This document shows, one piece after another, positions 44,607 through 53,472 of a stretch of DNA of 64,000 nt; the stretch's first letter is position 1, and each line of letters starts with the position of its first letter. The position numbers and the translations under genes were made by a program. The stretch is taken from NCBI GenBank assembly GCA_946902875.1, contig OX336340.1, positions 9,901,566-9,965,565 of the forward strand. Reading direction: 5' to 3'. Under the pieces are notes generated by a model. That model searched no databases. It was not told the DNA's origin and worked only from the letters and a program-made list of their open reading frames with translations. This stretch comes from Nematopogon swammerdamellus (lineage: Eukaryota > Arthropoda > Insecta > Lepidoptera > Adelidae).

Positions 44607-44724
44607 TTTGCTGACTTAAGCCAAACGAACGGTGGATCTCGAGTTGACGGTCTGTGACGGACGTTTTTGCTGACTTAAGCCAAACGAACGGTGGATCTCG
44701 AGTTGACGGTCTGTGACGGACGTT
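44607..44724. repeat. ~59-bp tandem duplication
   Basis: TTGCTGACTTAAGCCAAACG through GGTCTGTGACGGACGTT occurs twice back to back, essentially identical. Confidence 0.85.
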
Positions 44725-44964
44725 ACACGCTTAGTTTGGTATCAGTTCAGTCCATCAGTCTGGTTAAACTGACGCCAGACTGACTGTTTATTGACCGATG
44801 GACTGATGGATTTTTAAATATTTTGATAATTTTCGTCAGTCTAGGCAGGTTAGACTGACGGCAGACTGATAGTGCGAATGCATTTTACGTCTGGCGTCAA
44901 TCAGTAGTCAATCTGGTCGTGATCAAGTTCACGGCCTGAACTGATGCCAGACTGAGCGTGTAAC
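44722..44964. mobile_element. MITE with GTTACACGC ends
   Basis: Left GTTACACGCTTAGTTTGGTA with TCAGTTCAG, right CTGAACTGATGCCAGACTGA with GCGTGTAAC, inverted. Inside are further CAGTCTGG/CCAGACTGACTG mirror repeats and TCCATCAGTC/GACTGATGGA. 243 bp, non-coding. Confidence 0.78.
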
Positions 44965-45043
44965 CTCCGTGTGTCGGTCGCACGCACAGCACAGACTATA
45001 ATTTTTTTAAATTTATTCGTCCCTTTTCGGGACAGGCAAAACT

Positions 45044-45717
45044 CCTTTGACTCCCAGATGGCAAGCGCGTGCTACTTTTCTTCCAAGACCGTTGGCTCCC
45101 AGATGGCACGCGCGTGCCACTTATTGCGCGCCGCTAGTTTTAATTCATTATCAAATTCTACCAATTTTCTACCAAAAAACTGAATACTGATATTATTTCT
45201 TGGTTAAACTTACTAGTAACTATTTTCAGACACGACTGGGCAACACAATCACCTTCACACAGAAATTAATTATTGAAGTTGACAGTAAATAAAATGTCAC
45301 TTTTGGCAGCTGACATTTCCACTGACACTGGAAATTGGAATACAAGATTGTACCCGTAAACGTAGTTCGGTATTCGATAGTTCGTTTCATTGCGCTTATT
45401 TCGTTATACGACATTATACAGGTTTGGTCAGAAACAATCGAAAAAAAATGTCGAGTGTGTTTTGTTTTGCCTGGAGTTCAAAAAATCGGTCTGTACTTCT
45501 AAATAAGTGAATCCTGAAGTGTTTGGTATCATTGAATGCGTAATTTCAGTACAAACAAGACTGAATAACGAGTATTGATGGATCGATCGATTGAGGCGGG
45601 ATATTCGAATTTGTGCGGGAGCGCGCGCGCCAAAATTTCGCGTTTTTGAGCGCCGCTAAAAGGGCCTGGGAGCCAAGGGGAGTAGTACTATTTTCAACGT
45701 TTGGGAGTCAAAGGGCT
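45044..45717. mobile_element. piggyBac-like MITE, copy 3 (inverted)
   Basis: Left CCTTTGACTCCCAGATGGCA, right GGGAGTCAAAGGGCTAA; the TTAA sites have decayed. Interior is the inverse of copy 1 (CGATCGATTGAGGCGGGATA, TGAATCCTGAAGTGTTTGGT). Intergenic between akirin and GID8. Confidence 0.8.
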
Positions 45718-46144
45718 AAGTATACAACCTTTTCTGTTGTACTTCTAATGTCTGTTATCTTCTCGTATTGCGAGAATCTCAAAAATATATACTTTTTATT
45801 TGCGACGACATGGCAAGGAAACCCGTTAAGCCGCCATCTTTATTCGGGCAGCACAGCACCACAGTGTTGCCAACTCAAATTTTGAAATTCTCCTAGATTG
45901 ACTTCGAAAATCTCCTAAAAATCTCCTAGAAAATTTTCATTCTCCTAAAAAATTCTCCTGTATTGAAATTATAAAAATTTCACCACATTTTTAGTGTTCC
46001 TTATCCGTATGGGACCATATTACTAAGCCTAGGCCATCTGTCCGTCCGTCTGTCTGTATTACCTATAAAGGGCTGTATCTTTTGCAGCCTGAAAACCGGT
46101 CAAGTGCGAGTCGAACTCGCGCTCCGAGGGTTCTCTGTCAGTCA

Positions 46145-46500
46145 GTCAGCGTGTACACGTCTACTGCTCGACATTCGCCTTTAATTTTCCTCCAGCCTTT
46201 CGGTCTTCAGCGGTACGGACCACTGCTTTCCGCCGACATACTTCATGTCGGCGTCCCACATGGCGGGTGGTCTTCCCACACTCCGTTTTCCTGTCCACGG
46301 CCGGCAATGTAGTACATGGTTACTCCAACGGTCGTCCTCCCTTCCAGTAACGTGCCCAGCCCACTGCCATTTTAGCTTATCCACCTGGTTTCCAATATCG
46401 ATTACTTTGGTGCGTCGGCGGACTGCCTCATTCATTACGCACCATTTCACGTAGCTATACCCATCACCCATCCCAGCATGGCTATTTCCATCGCTCGCTG
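46145..46500 (-). pseudogene. RTE-type reverse transcriptase C-terminal fragment
   Basis: Minus strand 46471-46181 encodes RRRTKVIDIGNQVDKLKWQW, AGHVTGREDDRWSNHVLHCR, TGKRSVGRPPAMW and ADMKYVGGKQW, the C-terminal end found in RTE/BovB-like elements of insects. Truncated at both ends; inside hAT-like copy 2. Confidence 0.8.
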
Positions 46501-46799
46501 GGCAACTTTGGAACTATAGTCGGAACTCACGTTTCACACCCGTACCAGGAGGATGCACTGGTTATAATATATACGGGTCAGACCTCCGAGCGAATTTTAA
46601 ATTTCCGAGGCAGCCCAACTCAATTGAATTCGTCCCTCGAGGTCCTTACGGAAACCTTGTCTACCAAGCAGTATTTGACCGAGATATACGTACCTACTCT
46701 TCCTTCAACCGCCTTATTCCTTTCCGCCAATAACGATTTGTCCTCCCGTCATAGCCACGATTGCCATTCTAACGACCACGTAATTCTGCGGAACTAGCA

Positions 46800-47060
46800 T
46801 CCCTTATTCCCTGCCACCCGTCCTATCTCCGCATGACTCGTCGCAGAGAGACTCAGCACCCTTTTGTTGTTGACATTGGGCTTTTGAGAACCCATCGGTT
46901 CTCTAAATCGTTTCTTTTTCGCACCGCTAGGGTGTGGAACTGTCTTCCGGCGAGTGTATTTCCTTAATCCTTTAACCTGGGTGTCTTCAAGCGTCGTATT
47001 AACGGGCTAGACAGCTTAGCAACAGTCCGCAAATCTGCTGGCATGGCACCTAACTGAGCG
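46800..47060 (+). pseudogene. LINE 3'-end fragment
   Basis: Plus strand reads RMTRRRETQHPF, RTHRFSKSFLFRTARVWNCL, PASVFP, FNLGVFKRRINGLD, with a stop inside; the R.WN.LP...F....NL..FKRR pattern is that of non-LTR reverse transcriptase C-termini. Inside hAT-like copy 2. Confidence 0.68.
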
Positions 47061-47365
47061 TGGTTTCGCGAGGAGAGGTGATTTTGGCTCTGTCGACTGC
47101 ACCATTGGTCTCTCGGCACAGCCACCCATGCTGGATTTTATATTAAAATAAATCGTCTGTTTAAATTATTTGTTTTTTTTTTAAGTTTTTAACCACACCA
47201 AGTTTGACACTCTTACGTATTACCGTTTTTACGTTAGAGCAAAAACAAACAAATTTTTTTTTTTAAACAATTTCTTTTATGGGAAAGCCCTTAATTTTTT
47301 CCTATCATTTGATAGGATCGCCGCCAATGACACATAATCTGTGAAAATCACAATCAGCTACCTAT

Positions 47366-47524
47366 TATAATGCGCGGGGCGGATCTCGGCGTGTCGCCGC
47401 CGCAGCGGCTCGTCAGTGTTCTCCCTCGCACCCGCACCGTACTTGTATAGTGTATGCGCGTGGCGGGTCGCCCGCTGCGGCGACGACACACCGAGATTTG
47501 TCCCGCGCATTATACGGTACAAAA
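47366..47524. mobile_element. GC-rich palindromic MITE (copy 1)
   Basis: TA-flanked; left TAATGCGCGGGGCGGATCTC with GGCGTGTCG, right CCGCGCATTA after CACACCGAGATTTGTC. Inner arms CGCCGCCGCAGCGG and CCGCTGCGGCGACGA mirror each other around a CTTGTATAGTGTATGCGC centre. Nested in hAT-like copy 2. Confidence 0.88.
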
Positions 47525-47883
47525 GATACAGCTCTTAAAGTAGTGCGGACTGACGGACAGACTGTCGACGTAGGCTTAGTAATACTACTGATTATTACAA
47601 AGAATACATGTAAGTAACATTGATTGCTAATAAAATATTCATTCGCTCTTCGGCCCGCCCGGTAGTCGGCTGGTTGGTCGCTCGATGCACGCACCACACA
47701 CTCACAAGAGTGTCACGTTATCCTATCCAAAGAGCAAGAAGATGAACCTTGCTCTTATCAAAAGAAAATATCGTATCGTATATTGTGTGACTTGAGAAGT
47801 TGGTTTGTTTGATTCACAGACAGTTCATTCATTGTGTTGTCACCCCGTACGTACCGACGTATTTGTTTGTTACTAGTAAATAA

Positions 47884-48297
47884 ATGTTTTTTTTTTTTTT
47901 TTATGTAATCCGGTATGGATGGCTGAGTCGGAGGGGCCAAAGCGCATGCTCCGACCAGCCAATTTCACCTCCGAGAAGGTAGGTGCCATACCGGAGACTT
48001 CCCTGGATTGCTGGCTATACTGGACTAGAGGAGAACACAACCGAGGTTGCTATGCGGCCATCTTACATCCAGTACGGTGGTACCAACCCAGTCGGCTACA
48101 ATTTGAGCCTACCACCTAGTAAGGGGCAAGGGAAGGGACCTACAGTTTTACACCGGTTCCGAACGGTGAAGCAGCAGGTGTAGGTATGCACGTAAATTTT
48201 TTCGTCAGAAAAAACTCATTGGTACACGCCGACCGGATTCGAACCTCGGACCTCCCGCATGAGAAGCCGATGCCCAAACCACTCGGCCACCCGCTGC
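47884..48297 (-). repeat. SINE family C, full length
   Basis: Minus strand starts GCAGCGGGTGGCCGAGTGG (A box), CATCGGCTTCTCATGCGGG, GAGGTTCGAATCCGG (perfect B box), then body and poly(A) at 47884. The tRNA part covers about 48297-48225. Not a working tRNA gene, as it runs on into SINE body. Nested in hAT-like copy 2. Confidence 0.87.
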
Positions 48298-48528
48298 TTT
48301 ATTTTAATCCCAAGTTTTTATTTTAATCCCAAGTTTCTCACTCCTAAATCTTCTCCTGTAGTGATTTTCTTTCTCCTAATTTTTCTCCTACTCTCCTGAC
48401 AGGCAAAAACTTCTCCTAGCACCACTGAAATTCTCCTGAATCTAGGAGAAAATCTCCTAACATGGCAACACTGCAGCACCATATATATCGGTAATCTGTG
48501 GCACAGGCACAGCACACCGGTGCGCCAC

Positions 48529-48964
48529 CTGAAAGCCATTGTCGTGCCTGCTGTTCCTGCGATCCTGCGGAACCACTCCTTGAAGTGATAAAAATAAAAG
48601 ATGTTTTGGTGGTTAAAAAAAAAAAAAACCGACGCATCTTCTATATATTAACCCTAACCTAATTTTGAGGCGGTGCATGTCGTTTTTGTTACAAGTTTGT
48701 ATTTCCGAAAATAAAGCTTTTAGGTGGTTATAAAAAAAACTAAACACCGTAAAAAAATTTAAACACCCTAACATTGCTTAAAAAAAAAAAAAAAGAAAAA
48801 GATTTTGTGGTATTCGAAACCATGGTCCAAAAAATGCAAACCCTACACGCTTACCACTGAGCTAACAAGTTATTTAACCGACCAAACGAATATCGGCTTC
48901 TATTGGTTCGCTCCGGGCGAAGGAGTAGGAGTGAAGGAACAGCAGGCATGACAAAGGCTTTCAG
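48529..48964 (-). mobile_element. Family D MITE, second end type (copy 4)
   Basis: Ends CTGAAAGCCATTGTCGTGCC ... GGCATGACAAAGGCTTTCAG. Minus strand holds the tRNA-like cassette (TTAGCTCAGTGGTAAGCGTG, ACCATGGTTTCGAATACCAC) and AAAAGCTTTATTTTCGG. Confidence 0.8.
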
Positions 48965-49181
48965 GTCGTACGGTTCTTTGTGTTGGACTGCACAGACTAT
49001 AAATAAAGAGCTGATAAGTATAGACCGTTCACAGTTATTTTACCTCTAGCCATCAAGTTGGCTAATCTGAGCTCTATGTTGCCATAATTGCTTTGTACTA
49101 TTTCCCTGTACGAAATATTTGAACATATTTTTAGAATAGAAACTCTTTATTGCACACAAATTGAAAGAAGAACAGCCCCTG

Positions 49182-49330
49182 TATACTGCGCGGGGCGGAT
49201 CTTGGCGTGTCGCCGCCGCAGCGGTTCGTCAGTGTTCTCCCTCGCACCCGCACCGTACTTGTATAGTGTATTCGCGTGGCGGGTCGCCCGCTGCGGCGAC
49301 GACACGCCGAGATCCGTCCCGCGCATTATA
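49182..49330. mobile_element. GC-rich palindromic MITE (copy 2)
   Basis: TATACTGCGCGGGGCGGATC ... GAGATCCGTCCCGCGCATTA; same orientation and layout as 47366-47524. Confidence 0.86.
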
Positions 49331-49464
49331 CCGGCGTTACTCACTCGCCGGTGTGAGTATGAGAAACGCTCTCTCACTCAACCAATCAGAAGGCATTCAG
49401 TGAGGCATCCGGCCCGGCTATTGGTTGAAATATGCGAGTAGTTAGCGAGTGAGTTAACGCCGGT
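49331..49464. mobile_element. Short MITE with CCGGCGTTACTCACTCGC ends
   Basis: Left CCGGCGTTACTCACTCGC, right GCGAGTGAGTTAACGCCGG, TA on both sides. 134 bp. Directly abuts the GC-rich MITE, so the two were inserted into or beside each other. Confidence 0.8.
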
Positions 49465-49692
49465 AGACCCGCAGTACACGACAAGAAACAAGAAATGAAG
49501 GAGTGCGCAAAGGTGGACATATCACTACAAGTACAACAAGTACTTATACATAATTTCCACTACCATGGGTAAAATATTTATAGCAAGTAACCCTTTTTAG
49601 GACCGTAGTAGCAAGTGACAGCAAGTGGTGTCAACCTAGCGGAAGATACAATGACATGTGTCAGAGGTAAAATAACTGTGAACTCAGAGTAA

Positions 49693-50244
49693 AAATAGTT
49701 ACTCTGAGACTGTGAACGATCTGTAGAGAGCGTTCCAACTAAATCTTCCCTTCGCCTTTATGTTGGCTCCACTGCCAGTGTCACTGTCAGTACTCAAATT
49801 CCTGTTGCCAGATTGTGAAGATTATATTACTTAATAATATAATAGGTATTTACCAGTAGCGACTCCTGGTGCTGAGTATTGGGTTGGCTCTGGCTAAGGT
49901 TTTTTTTTTCATAATTTCATAAGTTCATAATTTACGCATTAATTTATTTCTACCGCAATGAGTTCAAAAACTGAAAGACCATAATATTCCCTTTTGATGT
50001 CTTTATGTACAGACTTCAAATTACACAAACGTGGGCAAAGGCGACCGTTTTGAACAATTAAACGTTTTTTTTCAGAAAATGTCCTCGTTGAGAATGGTTG
50101 TTCGAAAAGATCTTCTATTATAGATTCCGCACTGGAGTTTGCCATTATTACGAATAAATAATCACTTAAAAAAACACCGCACAACATTCATCCATAAACA
50201 GGTCCATACCTACAAAACGGAATATAATGCAATGCAGCTATCAA
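49693..50244. other. Intergenic DNA, no gene recognised
   Basis: An 82-codon minus-strand frame (50187-49939) has no motif I recognise. The sequence SDYLFVIMANSSAESIIEDL could be real or repeat-derived; unsupported. Confidence 0.35.
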
Positions 50245-50588
50245 GCTACCGTGTGGGGCCGGTACTTAAAAATAATAGCTCCACTGCATCTCTCCCCGTG
50301 CATGTCGTAAAAGGCGACTAAGGGATAAGGACAAGATGCCGTGCTAAAGGGCGACAGGTTCGCCACCTCTCACCTAGGCACGGTACTTCCACCGAGTCTT
50401 GCAGCAGGTGGGTCTTCGTGCCTTACTTGCTGCTTGATCGATTGAATCTTGTTCGAATACTTTGCGAAACGTGGTGGTCGGTGTTGTGCTATAATTAACC
50501 AGAGTTCTTGCAGCACAACACCGAATACTCTGCTTACCCCGATTGTCGGGATTCAGCGTGTGTGATATGTATATGTATATGTATGTAT
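50245..50588 (+). repeat. SINE-like family A, full length with 13-bp target duplication
   Basis: Flanked by ATGCAGCTATCAA at 50232-50244 and 50589-50601. 5' end GCTACCGTGTGGGGCCGGTA, 3' end a TATGTA microsatellite. These are the marks of target-primed retroposition and define the unit at 344 bp. No protein and no clear A/B boxes. Confidence 0.9.
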
Positions 50589-50601
50589 ATGCAGCTATCA
50601 A

Positions 50602-51229
50602 CTCGCGAGATTTTGTTTACAAAGCAGTCACGCATACGCTGCCGCAGCAGCGCGCAGCGCACACACATGCACACACAACCCACCTAGCTAGTCGCTAATT
50701 GCGCTCCTCGCTGCGCCAACTCGAAACGCTAATCAGCGGGTGCGCGCGGGACGGGGGGACATCGGCCGCTTGCCGCTTGTATGGAATACGATGGCGCTTC
50801 AAATGTAGCCAACCGGCCAATGAATGCCTTGATGTGTCGTCATTCGTCGCCCGCATGTGACGCGCGCGAAATTTCAAATTATGTAACGAGAAAAGGGGTT
50901 GACGTTTTAGCTTATTCATCGTGGGTTATAGTATAATAAAAAAAAAATATAACCCCGATATTGTTTCACATTTGTGTTTTCTTACTACTTCGGTATTAAA
51001 GCTGGCGTTCATTTTATTTGGTTTGGCGGCGCCAAACTAGCCAACTTAAAAGAATCGCCGATGGTATTTACCGTATAATAAATACGGTAAATACTGATAA
51101 TTACGGGTAAATCTGTACACATAGCAACCCTCAACGCTGTTTTGACAGATAGACAGTGAAGGCAACATAACGGCGAAGGGAAGATTTGTATGGATGGAAC
51201 GCTCTTTAGTATTATATTCTTTGGCTGAT
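50602..51229. other. Intergenic DNA, no gene recognised
   Basis: GC-rich 50640-50880, then AT-rich. Short inverted stretches (TACCGTATAATAAATACGGTA at 51068). No coding frame with a known motif. Confidence 0.35.
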
Positions 51230-51680
51230 ACGCTTGCACGCTCGACGAGCGCAGGTGCCGAAGTGTCGAATCGGGCATGTCTATTCGCAGGTATACCTGC
51301 GAGTAGCCCTGTCCGATCGGGCATGTCTATTCGCAGGTAAACCTGCATGCAGGTATGCAAACTGCACTATGGGAGTTTTCAACGAAACGTAACAAAAACG
51401 AAATGGCCGCCTCAACATTAGGTTAGGTTAGGTTAAGGAACGGCTACGCGACGCATCTTCTATAATTTAACCCTGGTTATTTTTTTTTTAAACCAACTCG
51501 CATAGTGCAGTTCGTACCTACGAATACCTCATACCTGCGAATAGCACTGTCCGATCGGACATGTCTATTCGCAGGTAAACCTGCATGCAGGTATCCAAAC
51601 TGCACTATGGGAGTTTCCAACGAAACTTAACAAAAACGACATGCGCCGCCTCTACATTAGGTTATTTTTTTTAACCTTCA
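51230..51680. repeat. Duplicated CAGGTAAACCTGCATGCAGG unit with family D fragments
   Basis: GGCATGTCTATTCGCAGGTA to ACTGCACTATGGGAGTTT at 51273-51378 recurs at 51558-51617. Each is followed by a family D interior piece (AACAAAAACGACATGCGCCG, CGACGCATCTTCTATAATTT). Confidence 0.7.
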
Positions 51681-52129
51681 AAACATCACAGCTGATGTAT
51701 AGCGCAAGAGTCAATTTTGCCCTAGTAGTAGTATTATATTCTTTGATTTTGTTCTCTCATGTGCCAGTGCCAGACCCCGCCGCGCGTCGATCGTAGTTAA
51801 CTACAAAATTTGCCTGCGTGTCGCTTGCGATGCGACACTGTAAGAATCGTACCGGAAACAATGATGTTTTAAACACACAGACACATTCAGCAAAATAGTC
51901 AATTTCACGCGATTGGTTCCAATTATCAGTAATCAAATCAATCATATTTTTGCTTTTCCCGTGATAACGAAAATAATTACAACAGACGAGGCTGTATGTC
52001 CTTTGCTTATCCCGATTCCCGAAAAGGGACAAATAAAAAATAAGTAAATGTCAGCCCCGATAGTTGCCAGGTTGGGAATGTTTTTCGCAATTTTGGGGAA
52101 AATTGTTATGCATTGCGAGAAGTGAAGTT

Positions 52130-52530
52130 TTTTTTTATTTTTTTTTATGGAAACCGACACGATTGGCTACATCACCTACAACGTCCGTGATGTCAGCCCA
52201 TAACACCGGGTGAACTAGGTGCCATGTCAGTGCTTCCTCCTTTGATCGTGCCGGCTACACTGAACTCGTCGGAAAACACACACAAACTATTTACATAGCC
52301 GTTTAGACCGACGTTTCATTCAGTGCGGTGGTACCAACCCGGGCGGGTTAAACCCTACCACCAAGTAAGATTAGGAGGGAAGGGACCTACAGTTTTACGA
52401 GGAATCCGAACCTCGGTCAGCCTCCAACGGTCAGCGGTCACCCATCCAAGAACTGACCGCACCCAGCGTTGCTTAACATTCAATAGCGACAGTTGACTGT
52501 CTGCACCACTGAGCTATCGAGACTGACAAA
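52130..52530 (-). repeat. SINE family B with tRNA/5S segment
   Basis: Minus strand: TAGCTCAGTGGTGCAGACAG, GTTAAGCAACGCTGGGTGCG, TCTTGGATGGGTGACCGCTG (5S-like, 52433-52478), GAGGTTCGGATTCCTCG (B box), body, poly(A) at 52130-52145. Confidence 0.87.
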
Positions 52531-52532
52531 AG

Positions 52533-52681
52533 TATAATGCGCGGGACGGATCTCGGCGTGTCGTCGCCGCAGCGGGCGACCCGCCACGCGCATACACTAT
52601 ACAAGTACGGTACGGGTGCGAGGGAGAACACTGACGAACCGCTGCGGCGGCGACACGCCGAGATCCGCCCCGCGCATTATA
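52533..52681. mobile_element. GC-rich palindromic MITE (copy 3, opposite orientation)
   Basis: TATAATGCGCGGGACGGATC ... GATCCGCCCCGCGCATTATA; interior inverted relative to copies 1 and 2 (CACTATACAAGTACGGTACG). Adjacent to the 5' end of the SINE at 52530. Confidence 0.87.
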
Positions 52682-52712
52682 CATCCGGGTCCGGGACGCA
52701 TATATCCAAAGT

Positions 52713-53080
52713 CTAGTAGGCGAGTTGCTCTGATTGATCGATGCCAGTTTGGCGGGAAATTTAAATTTCGTCTGGCTACGCCTCCGGCACTCCCATCGAA
52801 CCTACTGAATCCGATATTCGTTTGGTCGTTTATGCAATTTGTTGGCTCAGTAGTAGAGCGTAGGGTTTTAATTTTTTCGATCTCGACCATGGGTTCATGT
52901 CTATTTTGCCAAAATTTGATTTGTTTTACTTTTTTTTTGTTAAGCAATGTCAGGGTGTTAAAATTAGGTTATGGTTATTTTTTTATAACCACCTAAAAAA
53001 ACTTTATTCTCGAAAATACTTCCGAAATTTAAATTTCCTGCCAAACTGGGAACGACCAATCAGAGCAACTCGCATACTAG
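52713..53080 (+). mobile_element. Family D MITE (copy 5)
   Basis: Ends CTAGTAGGCGAGTTGCTCTG ... CAGAGCAACTCGCATACTAG; the arms include GCGGGAAATTTAAATTTCG. Interior tRNA-like cassette is eroded (GTTGGCTCAGTAGTAGAGCG, ACCATGGGTTCATGTC). About 390 bp upstream of the GID8 start codon. Confidence 0.82.
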
Positions 53081-53472
53081 ACTCTGGAAATATGCATCCG
53101 GGACGACCCACAGGAACTGTCTGCAAATGCGGGCATGAATTTGCCAATCTTGCTCGTACGAATTGGGCTTCATAATCGGGTCTCACATTTGTTTTAATTC
53201 GCATTTTTCTTTAAAATTAGTACTGTACTGTAGTTTCATTTTGGGAAATAAGTAAAAATATCAAAATGAATGTGGAAATTGTTTTCAAGTTTTAGGGAGA
53301 ATTTTTAAATCTCACCTGGCAACTCTTTAGTCTTTGTCAGTCGCATTAATTTATTAGCCTTCTTCCTTGTCGATACAATACAATACAAAATAAAATTTCT
53401 TTCTTGTTTGCTGGAGAATTTTTCTTCCTCATTTCATTGTGAGAGTTGACCGGAATTTACGGTCACCACGCA

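Larger units (their letters stand above)
45862..48473. mobile_element. hAT-like non-autonomous element, copy 2 (2.61 kb)
   Basis: Same ends as 18709-20766 (CAGTGTTGCCAACTC ... TGGCAACACTG) with its own perfect 8-bp duplication CAGCACCA (45854-45861 and 48474-48481). Shares the TCTCCTAG-rich subterminal DNA and the RTE fragment with copy 1, and has in addition a GC-rich palindromic MITE and a family C SINE. No transposase. Confidence 0.92.
49026..49692 (-). mobile_element. TIR repeat, GTTCACAGTTATTTTACCTC family (copy 3) with nested MITEs
   Basis: Left GTTCACAGTTATTTTACCTC at 49027, right GAGGTAAAATAACTGTGAAC ending near 49683. Between GAAAGAAGAACAGC and ACGACAAGAAACAAG two other MITEs are inserted. 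Confidence 0.8.

Noticed and set aside
48225..48297. tRNA gene (clear A and B boxes on the minus strand)
   Set aside because: It runs straight into the family C SINE body and poly(A), and a second copy with the same continuation lies at 37093-37497, so it is a SINE head.
52433..52478. 5S rRNA gene
   Set aside because: Only about 45 bp resemble 5S rRNA and the segment sits inside a SINE between tRNA-like boxes; the 5' half of 5S is missing.
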